A stretch of 8,280 nucleotides of DNA, from contig JAZGEP010000266.1 in the NCBI GenBank assembly GCA_036478815.1, positions 1 to 8,280 of the forward strand. Direction: 5' to 3'. Source of the stretch: DRLZ01 sp036478815 (GTDB taxonomy: Bacteria > Pseudomonadota > Gammaproteobacteria > Methylococcales > DRLZ01). A model generated the notes under the pieces. It was given only the letters and a program-made list of their open reading frames with translations, did no database searches and was not told the DNA's origin. Below are positions 1-7,329 of this stretch, piece by piece. Made by a program: the position numbers and the translations under genes. The first letter of the stretch is position 1. Each line of letters opens with the position of its first letter.

Positions 1-679
1 CCTGAGTGATGGTTCCATATTGAGCCTGTCCTGTGCCATCATTGCGTGGTTCTGCAATATCTGGAATAGTGATATCTCTGATCATCCAACCTTCGTACCA
101 TCCAGATTCATTATTGATGACAAATAAACCAGAAATATCAGTAAACATGTCCAGAAATGCGCGAGGATCGTCTGGATCAGTTGGTAAGCCTTCTTTGGGT
201 TCTAATAACACGCGGATTGCACCGATTGTAGGTAACCCATCATTCGCAAAATTGGCACCGGTTTGCAACGCGCGATCATTGATTCCTGCAATTTGACTGG
301 TAAAAATATTGGGTTGAAATTCAGTGGTATCAATTAAATAGTGTTGTACTAATTGGCTGGCACCATCTGCTTCTGCGAAAGCAGTTTGCGGTAAATAAGT
401 ATGTGGTCTTGCTGCTAGCTCTAACATTCGCTTGTATAATGGCAATGGTAAGTTTCTGACATCTCCTCGGCGTAAAACCGTAAACACATCACGTCTTATT
501 TGCCGGCGATCACCCTCAGGGGCCTCATCTAAAACTTGTCTTAATATGGTTCTACGCGGACTTACTTTTTGACGACTGGTTGCTCTGCTATTTCCATCTT
601 CACTGAGTACAGGAATACTGACGCTGGTTAAAAGAAGTGCCGCTATCACTTGTGATAGGACTAATCTATTGGTTTTCAT
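1..679 (-). CDS. Exported protein of unknown function, N-terminal part (runs off left edge)
   Basis: An uninterrupted reading frame of 226 codons starts at the ATG at 679-677 and continues past the left edge, so the C-terminus is not visible. The start is supported by an AAGGTG ribosome-binding sequence about 6 bases upstream. Residues 1-26 look like a Sec signal peptide: Lys2 and Arg5, a hydrophobic stretch at about 6-20, then a turn and VLS before an acidic mature start (EDGN). Residues 30-75 are rich in Arg and Lys; later parts hold an acidic PTDPDDP segment near residue 165 and a WYEGW stretch near 200. No cysteine, membrane segment or metal motif is evident. I do not recognise the family, and only export is inferred. 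It is divergent from the AraC-type gene at 951, which may regulate it. Confidence 0.8.
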   Translation of the reverse strand, partial: MKTNRLVLSQVIAALLLTSVSIPVLSEDGNSRATSRQKVSPRRTILRQVLDEAPEGDRRQIRRDVFTVLRRGDVRNLPLPLYKRMLELAARPHTYLPQTAFAEADGASQLVQHYLIDTTEFQPNIFTSQIAGINDRALQTGANFANDGLPTIGAIRVLLEPKEGLPTDPDDPRAFLDMFTDISGLFVINNESGWYEGWMIRDITIPDIAEPRNDGTGQAQYGTITQ

Positions 680-708
680 TTTTTTCACCTTTTGGGTTTA
701 AGTTTTAA

Positions 709-738
709 ATAAAAGATTTCAAATACAATCTTCGTCAA
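709..738 (-). promoter_or_regulatory. Candidate sigma-70 promoter with a dyad in its spacer
   Basis: On the minus strand, TTGACG (738-733, five of six matches to the -35 consensus) is followed after 18 bases by TTTTAT (714-709, four of six matches to the -10). This is about 30 bases upstream of the exported-protein start at 679. A symmetric dyad, AAGATT-8-AATCTT (713-732), fills the spacer and could be an operator. Promoter strength and regulator are inferred only. Confidence 0.45.
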
Positions 739-929
739 TTTTGTGCAGGAACCTAATCTGGAGATACACTGTCATCCAGAGACCTCAGAGTTAATTGAAA
801 GACTGATGTAATTGATTGCCTCCTTAAGTCTAAATTACAGCTATAATGCTATCCTCTAGAAACAGAACATTCTGATGCGAAAATCTGTTTTTATTGTCCA
901 ATCGTCCCAACAACTCACAATTCAATATT

Positions 930-944
930 TGAAAATCATTTTCA
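930..944. promoter_or_regulatory. Fur-box-like palindrome before the AraC-type gene
   Basis: TGAAAATCATTTTCA is a perfect 7-1-7 inverted repeat. It matches 12 of the 14 arm positions of the 7-1-7 Fur consensus TGATAATnATTATCA. It ends six bases before the ATG at 951, so a bound repressor would cover the transcription start or ribosome-binding region. Control by Fur (iron) is inferred from similarity; an operator for the AraC protein itself is an alternative. Confidence 0.5.
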
Positions 945-950
945 TTACTA

Positions 951-1844
951 ATGGCTGATTTAATCGAATCAATTCTGTCGCGATTAAGTTTGCGGACACG
1001 GGTGTTTCATCGCGGCATACATTGCGGAGATTGGCAGCTGGATCTAGAGCAATCAGATAAAGTGTTGTTTCACTTTGTGAGCGAAGGAAGCTGTATCGTT
1101 GAATTAGCAGAGCAGAAAAAGATTATCGGGCTTGTTCAAGGTGATATGTTATTGTTTCTGAAACCGGGAAAGCATGTATTACGTGCGACTAAAACAGTCG
1201 GTGAAGAAAATAATAATCAGAGACCTGTTGCACAAGAAGCACCTAACAACAACGCAAGCGGACTCATCTGCGCCTATGTGGAATTCGACACTACCTTTCA
1301 CAACCCTTTGTTCAAAGCCCTACCAAGTTATGTTGTCGCGAAAGCGAAATCGCATTCTGACATTACTTGGTTAAAACACTTACTGGGATTATTATTCGCC
1401 GAAGCCAGCTCCAATAACACAGCTTCGCAAACGGTGATAGAAAGATTGACCGATATCTTATTCATCCATATTATTCGCACTTACCTTTCTAGCGGCACTG
1501 CGCATTCCGGTATTCTTGCTGCATACAATGACCCAGGATTAAGAGCCGTATTGGAATTGATGCATGAAAACCCACAAAAACCCTGGTCGATAGCTGATTT
1601 TTCTGCAGTGGCAAATTTATCGCGCTCGGCTTTTATTGAAAAGTTTTCGCGTACACTCGAAGTCCCTCCGATGACATATTTGACACAACAACGCCTGGAT
1701 TATGCCTACCGACAGCTTAGCGAAGGTCGATGCAAAATCATTGATGTTGCATTGGATTGCGGCTATGAAAATGAATCGTCGTTTAGTAAGGCATTTAAAC
1801 GCATGTACGGTATTACTCCCGGCACGTTGAACCGGATTTTGTAA
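951..1844 (+). CDS. AraC-family transcriptional regulator with cupin-type sensor domain
   Basis: This 297-residue protein is a cytoplasmic DNA-binding regulator. The N-terminal part (about 1-190) resembles the AraC-associated cupin domain (Cupin_6 type), with a start like 'ADLIESILSRLSLR', the HCGDW segment and GDMLLFLKPGKH. This domain would bind a small ligand that I cannot name. The C-terminal 100 residues are a typical AraC DNA-binding domain: first helix-turn-helix at about 213-234 (SIADFSAVANLSRSAFIEKF) and second at about 263-286, with the family pattern DVALDCGYENESSFSKAFKR and ITPG near the end. The start at 951 is the first ATG after an in-frame stop (TGA at 930-932) and suits the domain start. 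No clear Shine-Dalgarno sequence precedes it, and the Fur-like box lies just upstream. A perfect TATAAT occurs at 842-847 without a good -35. The divergent exported-protein gene is a possible target. Confidence 0.9.
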   Translation: MADLIESILSRLSLRTRVFHRGIHCGDWQLDLEQSDKVLFHFVSEGSCIVELAEQKKIIGLVQGDMLLFLKPGKHVLRATKTVGEENNNQRPVAQEAPNNNASGLICAYVEFDTTFHNPLFKALPSYVVAKAKSHSDITWLKHLLGLLFAEASSNNTASQTVIERLTDILFIHIIRTYLSSGTAHSGILAAYNDPGLRAVLELMHENPQKPWSIADFSAVANLSRSAFIEKFSRTLEVPPMTYLTQQRLDYAYRQLSEGRCKIIDVALDCGYENESSFSKAFKRMYGITPGTLNRIL

Positions 1845-2000
1845 GTTAAGTGCTTGTAATAATATAGGTGCAGTAATTTAATCAATGAATAATCCGGGAC
1901 ATGTTTTATTGTTGCATATATAGGGTCAAGATCCTAACTGATTGGGTAACTAACAACGCGCCATCTCACTTTTTATCCAAGCTTATCTTGAAAGTATTTT

Positions 2001-3479
2001 TTACAGACTTGATGCTATAGGCAGAAAAAATGTAAATTTGGTTAAACTACCAAGTTGGCTAGTAACCTTAATTTGACTTTGGTGTAGCTCTATAATGCGT
2101 TTGACAATTGCCAAACCGAGTCCAGAGCGTTGGCCTTCGGCAGGATCATTGCGTTGTGGACAATAAAAACGGTTAAAAATAAAAGGGATATCAGCCTGCG
2201 GAATACCGTTACCAGTATCACTAACTGAAACGGTAATGCGATCTTTCGATGGTTGCAGTTCAATCATTATTTTGCCTAATTGAGGCGTATAGCGTATTGC
2301 GTTGTCGATTAAATTTTCTAAAGCACGCTCGATAAGTCTAATATCAGCATTTACAAACGGAAGTGTTGTAGCAGTTTGAGAAGTGATTATATCGATCTGC
2401 TTTTCTCGGGCGATGATAGAAAATTTCTGAATAATGTCTTGTACCAACTCTGCGAGATTAAAAGATTCTTTTTGCGGCTTGATTTCCTGAGCATCCAATT
2501 TAGCCAGCTCAAATAACTCGTCGACTAGATTATTCAAATGTTTGCAGTGTTTGATAGCAATATTCAGGTAATGCCGCCGTTCGTCGGGATCAAGTTGAGA
2601 TTCCTTAATAATCAGAGTTTCTATATAACCCTGCAAGGTAGCCAGCGGGGTACGTAAATCATGCGAAACGTTGGCAACCAACTCTCGGCGCACACTATCT
2701 GTTTTCTTTAATTTGACTAGTTGTGCTTTGATTTGTTTTACCATGCGCTTGAAGGTGCGACTAAGTTCGTCGATTTCATCTCCATTGGCTCGATAGTGAA
2801 GAAGATTAGACATTGACAAAGTATTATCTCGTTCAAACCCAGTCATCACCGCAGACAGATTTTTCAATCGTCTAGTCACCGAAAATAAAACCAGCATACC
2901 CACCAACATAGCCAACACCAGAGCAACACCCAACACCATCAAACTTAATTGTTGAATGTGGCTGCCTTGAATGATCGCAGTCATACCGTCGTATTGCTCG
3001 CCCCCTAGAATGACGTATAAATAACCTTTAAAAGTCTTGTTATCGTAAATCTTTGCCACTGAAAAAACTTTTTGCTGATTAATACTTCTGGGATTATCAC
3101 CTTTGATCGGTGCCAGAGAGCGACCCGCCAGATACTGGTTAATCGGTTTTAAATTAACGTTATTTAGGACTACTTTCCCGACTGGAGCAGAAAAAGACAG
3201 GATGTCACCTTTTGGGTTAAGCAGGTAGATTTCCAGGTTGGGATTGACCAGCATCAATGAATGGAACAAATCTTTGAGAAACGTCTGTGAAATACTACCG
3301 TCTTCGATCAGTTGAGTTTGTTTGACGATATGATTGGCGACCTGATGATTCATCTGTTGCATGACTTCTTGCTGGTAAAGTCGAGTCGATATCAGCGTCA
3401 CAAAGACAACCAGTCCGCCTAACAAACAAAACAACAGCAAAAACAACAATGCGAGCTTGGAAAACAGTGAATTAAACAT
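2001..3479 (-). CDS. Membrane-bound sensor histidine kinase
   Basis: This 492-residue kinase should autophosphorylate and pass phosphate to the response regulator encoded five bases upstream. Order of parts: transmembrane helix at about 8-30; periplasmic sensor region at about 33-177; second helix at about 178-201; HAMP linker at about 200-252; dimerisation/phosphoacceptor helix with H-box NVSHDLRTPL, phosphoacceptor His273; and ATPase domain with N-box ENLIDNAIRYTP (Asn393), G1 box DTGNGI (Asp421), F-box region 433-438 and G2 box SGLGLAIVK (452-460). All catalytic boxes are intact and the length is usual for the class. The periplasmic domain shows no motif that identifies its signal. The weak ribosome-binding site and the short gap suggest translational coupling to the regulator gene. 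It converges with the AraC-type gene, and I see no clear terminator in the 156 bases between them. Confidence 0.95.
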   Translation of the reverse strand: MFNSLFSKLALLFLLLFCLLGGLVVFVTLISTRLYQQEVMQQMNHQVANHIVKQTQLIEDGSISQTFLKDLFHSLMLVNPNLEIYLLNPKGDILSFSAPVGKVVLNNVNLKPINQYLAGRSLAPIKGDNPRSINQQKVFSVAKIYDNKTFKGYLYVILGGEQYDGMTAIIQGSHIQQLSLMVLGVALVLAMLVGMLVLFSVTRRLKNLSAVMTGFERDNTLSMSNLLHYRANGDEIDELSRTFKRMVKQIKAQLVKLKKTDSVRRELVANVSHDLRTPLATLQGYIETLIIKESQLDPDERRHYLNIAIKHCKHLNNLVDELFELAKLDAQEIKPQKESFNLAELVQDIIQKFSIIAREKQIDIITSQTATTLPFVNADIRLIERALENLIDNAIRYTPQLGKIMIELQPSKDRITVSVSDTGNGIPQADIPFIFNRFYCPQRNDPAEGQRSGLGLAIVKRIIELHQSQIKVTSQLGSLTKFTFFLPIASSL

Positions 3480-3484
3480 ATTAG

Positions 3485-4189
3485 CTACTTGATCAAGTCA
3501 TTAAATTTATAACCAACGCCCCATACGGTGAGGATATAGTTAGGGTTCCGGGGGTCTGCCTCAATTTTTACACGCAGTCGATTGATATGAGAATTAACTG
3601 TGTGGTCATAACCTTCATGAGAATATCCCCAAATTTTGTCGAGTAATTGAGTGCGTGTAAACACGTGCCCCGGATTGCGCGCAAAAAACACTAGCAAATC
3701 GAATTCTTTTGCGGTTAGTTCAATGCTCTGTTTGGCAATTTTAACTGAATGCTTTTCCAGATTAATTCTAAGATCTTGGAAGGAAATTACAGTGGCGTTA
3801 TTATCCTCTTGTTTGCCATAGGCATCCAAGCGTCGAAAGATGGCTTTGATTCTGGCTAGTAACTCTGGAATACTGAATGGCTTGGTTACATAGTCATCAG
3901 CGCCTATCTCAAACCCTAACACACGGTCTAATTCCGATGACAGTGACGTCAACATCAGAATCGGGACATGATCGTTTAGAGCGCGCAATTGTCGACAAAT
4001 ATCAAATCCTGAACCATCGGGCAGCATCAAATCAAGAATGATCAAATCAAAGGCTTTATTTTTAGCCGCTGATAACCCATCGTGACCGGAATGAGTCAGG
4101 TGAACTTGAATTCCCATGTCGCTCAGATGAATAGCGACTAACTGCGCCAAATCCACATTATCTTCGATGATTAAAATATGTTTATTCAT
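3485..4189 (-). CDS. OmpR-family two-component response regulator
   Basis: This 234-residue protein has a receiver domain at about 1-118 and a winged-helix DNA-binding domain at about 135-232. Receiver residues are complete: acidic pair Glu9/Asp10, phosphoacceptor Asp53 in LDLMLPDGSG, Thr81 and Lys103 in KPFS. The effector domain has the OmpR/PhoB signatures LTAKEFDLLVFFARNPGHVFTR at its start and, at the end, the recognition-helix region HTVNSHINRLRVKIE with YILTVWGVGYKF. It is first in an operon with the histidine kinase, whose ATG follows after a five-base gap. The usual role is to activate or repress target promoters when phosphorylated. Targets are unknown, and I could not assign it to a named pair from the sequence. 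Confidence 0.95.
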   Translation of the reverse strand: MNKHILIIEDNVDLAQLVAIHLSDMGIQVHLTHSGHDGLSAAKNKAFDLIILDLMLPDGSGFDICRQLRALNDHVPILMLTSLSSELDRVLGFEIGADDYVTKPFSIPELLARIKAIFRRLDAYGKQEDNNATVISFQDLRINLEKHSVKIAKQSIELTAKEFDLLVFFARNPGHVFTRTQLLDKIWGYSHEGYDHTVNSHINRLRVKIEADPRNPNYILTVWGVGYKFNDLIK

Positions 4190-4522
4190 GACTCACATGA
4201 AGTTGAGAAAAAGAAATGATTCAATCCTATTCTAGAGCCTATTTATCACAAATAAATAACATTTCTCATCCAGGTTTTTGTGGCAATAGCAATGGACAGG
4301 AAAACACCAACAAAAAGTTTCATGTTTTGATACAGTTGAGAGACTTGCAAAGAACATGATGGAGTGATTTCACATTAATTAATTCCTTGTTATTGGGTGA
4401 AATTGTGGCACCTGGTGCTTGTATATTTACAAGTAGCCTCCTAGACAGAATAACAGCGAGAGATTAAGTACTGAAGATTTTTATGTAAAGCCACAGGTTT
4501 GACAAACTGCCGGAAATTTATC
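4190..4522. other. Gene-free stretch upstream of the two-component operon
   Basis: No credible coding region, RNA gene or full repeat is seen in these 333 bases, which lie between the oxyR stop and the start of the response-regulator gene. The part nearest 4190 should hold the operon's promoter; TAGAAT on the minus strand near 4232 is a possible -10 without a convincing -35. Two small inverted repeats abut at 4408-4418 (GCACC-T-GGTGC) and 4418-4433 (CTTGTA-4-TACAAG). A ten-base AGCCTCCTAG at 4435-4444 equals the outer end of element A plus its CTAG flank, but no further similarity follows. Confidence 0.5.
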
Positions 4523-5404
4523 TTATTGCTTAAAAATACCTGTCACGAAATCAATAAATTTCTCTATTATTTGCTCGCGCACACTGGTTTTGCGCCACAC
4601 CAAGGCAATGGTGCGTGATGGAACGGGTTCTACAAAAGGAATATAACAAATACCCTGTTCCGGTTCATGAATGGCAATTTTAGGCATAAAAGTAATCCCT
4701 GTTCCTGCTCTGACCATTTGTCTTAAAGTTTCCAGACCTGTTGCTCTGACATCTTGCTGTTCCTCTACATTGTTTAACTGACAAATTTGCAAGGCTTGGC
4801 CACGCAAACAATGTCCTTCCTCAAGCAATAACATCTGTTGATCGTGTAAATCTGATTGCGCGATTGTTTGCTTTTGCGCTAACGGGTTATCGAGTGAGAC
4901 AGCCAGTAAAAATTCATCATCAAACAGCGTTTTGGTTGCTAAAGAATCTTCATGAATAGGCATCGCCAGCAAGGCCGCATCGATTTTGCCTTGTTTCAAT
5001 AGTGCAATCAGTTGAATAGTTTTCTCTTCAATCAAGATTAATCTCAATTTTGGCAGTGTTTGCTTAATCGCCGGCACTAATCGAGGGAATATATATGTCG
5101 AAAGCGTCGGGATTGCTCCCAGCCTGAAATTACCTGCCAGTGGATCCTGTGCATTCTCGGCTAGGTCTTTTATGTTATCTATTTCCAGCAACACTCGCCG
5201 CGCCGAAGCGATAATTTGTTCACCTAGCTCTGTTGGTAAGACCTTTTTATTACTGCGTTCAAAAATCTGTACTCCAAGTGTGTTTTCCATTTTTTTTATT
5301 TGAGTGCTTAGTGTCGGTTGGCTGATGCAACATTGTTCAGCGGCTTGAACGAAACTACGTAAGTCGGCAACCGCAACCAAATAATTTAAGTCTCTTAGAT
5401 TCAT
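4523..5404 (-). CDS. oxyR: OxyR, LysR-type peroxide-sensing regulator
   Basis: OxyR senses hydrogen peroxide through a Cys199-Cys208 disulfide and activates antioxidant genes. The 293-residue protein starts MNLRDLNYLVAVAD, with a LysR helix-turn-helix at about 18-50 (AAEQCCISQPTLSTQIKKMENTLG) and a two-lobed sensor domain from about 90. The signature GHCLRGQALQIC places cysteines exactly at 199 and 208, the E. coli positions, followed by the conserved LETLRQMVRAGTGIT. An ATG eight codons upstream (5428) is open, but the start at 5404 is better: GGGAG lies about eight bases before it, the numbering then matches E. coli, and the longer start would lie inside the OxyR site. Two further cysteines (25 and 26) lie in the DNA-binding domain. 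It is divergent from katB. The C-terminus is about 12 residues shorter than in E. coli. Confidence 0.95.
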   Translation of the reverse strand: MNLRDLNYLVAVADLRSFVQAAEQCCISQPTLSTQIKKMENTLGVQIFERSNKKVLPTELGEQIIASARRVLLEIDNIKDLAENAQDPLAGNFRLGAIPTLSTYIFPRLVPAIKQTLPKLRLILIEEKTIQLIALLKQGKIDAALLAMPIHEDSLATKTLFDDEFLLAVSLDNPLAQKQTIAQSDLHDQQMLLLEEGHCLRGQALQICQLNNVEEQQDVRATGLETLRQMVRAGTGITFMPKIAIHEPEQGICYIPFVEPVPSRTIALVWRKTSVREQIIEKFIDFVTGIFKQ

Positions 5405-5417
5405 AACATCTCCCAAT

Positions 5418-5454
5418 ATAGCTTTCATCTATTGATAGCATAAAAACAATCAAT
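5418..5454. promoter_or_regulatory. OxyR binding site between oxyR and katB
   Basis: Positions 5418-5432 read ATAGCTTTCATCTAT, a perfect fit to the OxyR motif ATAGnTnnnAnCTAT. After a seven-base spacer, 5440-5454 fits a second motif at 7 of 10 fixed positions (ATA, A, C, AT). The 15-7-15 arrangement is that described for an OxyR tetramer. The site overlaps the oxyR -10 (5453-5458, minus) and abuts the candidate katB -35 (5455-5460), which fits autorepression plus katB activation. Binding itself is inferred. Confidence 0.75.
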
Positions 5455-5458
5455 TATA
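5453..5458 (-). promoter_or_regulatory. -10 element of the oxyR promoter
   Basis: A perfect TATAAT lies on the minus strand about 50 bases upstream of the oxyR ATG. No good -35 is found at normal spacing. Transcription would begin near 5446, inside the OxyR site, which suits autorepression. Confidence 0.45.
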
Positions 5459-5483
5459 CATTGATGCAATCAATCGATATTCT
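5455..5483 (+). promoter_or_regulatory. Candidate OxyR-activated katB promoter
   Basis: TATACA (5455-5460, four of six matches to the -35) and TATTCT (5478-5483, four of six matches to the -10) are separated by 17 bases. The weak -35 directly abuts the OxyR site, as expected where OxyR contacts RNA polymerase. The predicted start near 5490 would leave a leader of about 110 bases before the katB ATG. Confidence 0.45.
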
Positions 5484-5545
5484 AACAACCATAGAAATTA
5501 AGCAAATAACTATCATTTTTACACACTGCTTTATTTCCATCAGTT

Positions 5546-5566
5546 AAAGATCAACAGTTGATCTTT
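5546..5566. repeat. Perfect palindrome in the katB leader
   Basis: AAAGATCAAC and its exact reverse complement GTTGATCTTT are separated by a single A, and a run of T continues to 5568. The symmetry centre is 46 bases before the katB ATG. As DNA it could be an operator; as RNA it could form a nine-pair hairpin with a three-base loop followed by U residues, a weak attenuator. Which one cannot be settled from the sequence. Confidence 0.6.
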
Positions 5567-5601
5567 TTGAAACTAGCAAACCAAGACTTCGGGAGGTCGT
5601 T

Positions 5602-7158
5602 ATGAAACAGCAAATCAAACATACATTCATCGCCAACGCGATTGCAGTTGGCTGTAGTATCACTATTGCCAGCACAGCATTAGCTGGCGAGCCAACTTTG
5701 ACTCGTTCAACCGGTGCGCCTGTCGGTAATAATCAACATTCATTAACAGCGGGTCCGTTAGGACCAACCTTACTGCAAGATCATCACCTAATAGAGAAAC
5801 TTGCACACTTTGATCGGGAACGTATTCCTGAGCGAGTGGTTCATGCGCGCGGAGCCGGAGCGTTTGGTGTGTTTAAAGCAACAGCAGATTTGACCGACAT
5901 GACTCGTGCCGCACCATTTCAATCAGCTGGTAAGGAAACTCCGGTTTTTGTGCGATTTTCTTCGGTGGTTCATTCCAAGCATTCACCAGAAACTTTGCGC
6001 GATCCGCGTGGATTTTCTGTGAAGTTCTACAGCGATCAAGGAAATTGGGATTTGGTCGGTAATAATTTTCCAACCTTCTTTATTCGGGATGCCATCAAGT
6101 TTCCGGATATGGTTCATGCTTTCAAGCCCAATCCGAAAACCAATCTACAGGAGGCATCACGGGTATTCGACTTTTTTTCGCACATACCGGAAGCGACGCG
6201 CACTTTAACGTTGCTTTATTCTCCGCTAGGGATTCCTAAAAGCTATCGGGAAATGGATGGTTCAGGTGTTCATGCGTTTAAATTTACCAATGCCGATTGT
6301 CAGCAAACCTATGTGAAATTCACCTGGAAATCACGACAAGGGAATCACGGACTGTCACCTGAACAAGCAGCAGAAGTACAGGCCAAGAATTTCAATCATC
6401 TGACTCAGGATCTGTATACCAATATCGATAAAGGCAACTATCCTGTCTGGGATCTACAGATTCAAACCCTGCAACCCAGCCAAATGAATGCATTTGATTT
6501 TAATCCATTGGATACCACCAAGATTTGGCCTGAATATCTGGTTGCATCGCGAAAAGTAGGTGAATTGACGCTTAACAAAGTACCGGATAACTTTTTTCAA
6601 TCAACCGAACAGGCGGCGTTTGCACCAAGCAATATGATTCCCGGAATTGAGCCGTCAGAAGATCGCATGTTACAAGGACGACTGTTTTCTTATGCGGATA
6701 CCCAGCGTTACAGACTAGGTATTAATCATTTGAGTTTGCCAGTCAATGCGCCCAAAGTGGTAGTCAATACGCATCATCAGGAAGGTGCCGGTTATGCAAT
6801 GGCGAAGACCAGTACGGTCAATTATCAACCCAGTCGCAGTGAAGAAGGCTTTGTTGATGATCAACAGTATGAATATTGCCCATCACCATTGGCGGGAACC
6901 ACTCAGCAAATTCCTTTTGAGAAAACGCAGAATTTTAAACAAGCGGGAGATTTGTATCGTTCATTTTCAGAAGCTGATCAAACCCATTTGGTTAATGCCT
7001 TGGCAGGCGATTTGAAAACTGTTGAGAATAAGAAAATTCGTACAATATTCACCAGTTTTCTTTATAAGGCTGACACTGAATATGGTGAGCGTATTGCAAA
7101 CATGGTGAATGTTAATTTAATGAAAGTAAAACGCCTGGCTGCAAGTTATCAGCACTAG
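5602..7158 (+). CDS. katB: Exported monofunctional haem catalase KatB
   Basis: This catalase converts hydrogen peroxide to water and oxygen, probably in the periplasm. Residues 1-28 form a signal peptide (Lys2, Lys6, hydrophobic core, cleavage after ALA), as in Pseudomonas aeruginosa KatB, which it also resembles at the mature start (TLTRSTGAPVGNNQ) and in length (518 residues). Catalytic residues are intact: distal His81 in RVVHARGAGAFG, Asn154 in VGNNFPTFFIRD, and the proximal haem ligand Tyr364 with Arg360 in RLFSYADTQRYRLG. It is a small-subunit catalase without the C-terminal flavodoxin-like domain of large catalases. GGGAGG at 5591-5596, five bases before the ATG, is a strong ribosome-binding site. 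It is divergent from oxyR with an OxyR site between and is followed by ankB. The stop codon TAG is part of the CTAG flanking a fold-back element, so the insertion left the coding frame complete. Confidence 0.95.
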   Translation: MKQQIKHTFIANAIAVGCSITIASTALAGEPTLTRSTGAPVGNNQHSLTAGPLGPTLLQDHHLIEKLAHFDRERIPERVVHARGAGAFGVFKATADLTDMTRAAPFQSAGKETPVFVRFSSVVHSKHSPETLRDPRGFSVKFYSDQGNWDLVGNNFPTFFIRDAIKFPDMVHAFKPNPKTNLQEASRVFDFFSHIPEATRTLTLLYSPLGIPKSYREMDGSGVHAFKFTNADCQQTYVKFTWKSRQGNHGLSPEQAAEVQAKNFNHLTQDLYTNIDKGNYPVWDLQIQTLQPSQMNAFDFNPLDTTKIWPEYLVASRKVGELTLNKVPDNFFQSTEQAAFAPSNMIPGIEPSEDRMLQGRLFSYADTQRYRLGINHLSLPVNAPKVVVNTHHQEGAGYAMAKTSTVNYQPSRSEEGFVDDQQYEYCPSPLAGTTQQIPFEKTQNFKQAGDLYRSFSEADQTHLVNALAGDLKTVENKKIRTIFTSFLYKADTEYGERIANMVNVNLMKVKRLAASYQH

Positions 7159-7317
7159 GAGGCTGTCCGAGAATAGAAAGCCTACTGCGGAAAAGTGGAT
7201 TTTGGCCCATTTTTTCGATTAAATTCGTTAAATACAGTAAGTATTCGTCTCATTTAATCAAAAAAATGGACTCAAAACCACTTTCCCTCGCTACGGCTTC
7301 TATTTTCGGACAGCCTC
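7159..7317. mobile_element. MITE-like fold-back element A, copy 1, in the katB-ankB gap
   Basis: This 159-base element codes for nothing and begins and ends with the inverted repeat GAGGCTGTCC (about 20 bases, one mismatch). Its whole length folds back: the left arm (AAAGTGG, CCATTTTTT, GATTAAAT) recurs inverted in the right arm, with a small AATAC/GTATT tip near the centre. It is flanked by CTAG at 7155-7158 and 7318-7321, a likely four-base target duplication. The left CTAG contains the katB stop codon. CTAG/YTAR targets are known for IS5-group elements and some other families, so the mobilising transposase is not assigned. Copy 2 at 8122-8279 differs by 12 substitutions and one indel. Without the insertion the katB-ankB gap would be 65 bases. 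Confidence 0.85.
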
Positions 7318-7329
7318 CTAGGACAGCAC

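Noticed and set aside
33..296. Plus-strand reading frame inside the exported-protein gene
   Set aside because: It is antisense to a longer frame with signal peptide, ribosome-binding site and promoter, and has no ribosome-binding site or family features.
757..780. TCTGGA-12-TCCAGA inverted repeat in the divergent region
   Set aside because: The arms are short and the spacing does not match a known operator or terminator, so chance is likely.
1845..2000. Bidirectional terminator between the AraC-type and kinase genes
   Set aside because: I looked for a GC-rich stem followed by a T-run and found only very short pairings such as AGG/CCT.
5405..5428. Longer oxyR start at 5428, adding eight residues
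   Set aside because: There is no ribosome-binding sequence before it, it lies inside the OxyR site, and the shorter start gives GGGAG spacing and Cys199/Cys208 numbering.
5491..5513. Second OxyR site (ATAG-15-CTAT)
   Set aside because: The half-sites are 15 bases apart and the internal T and CTAT/ATAG partners are missing, so it does not fit the OxyR pattern.
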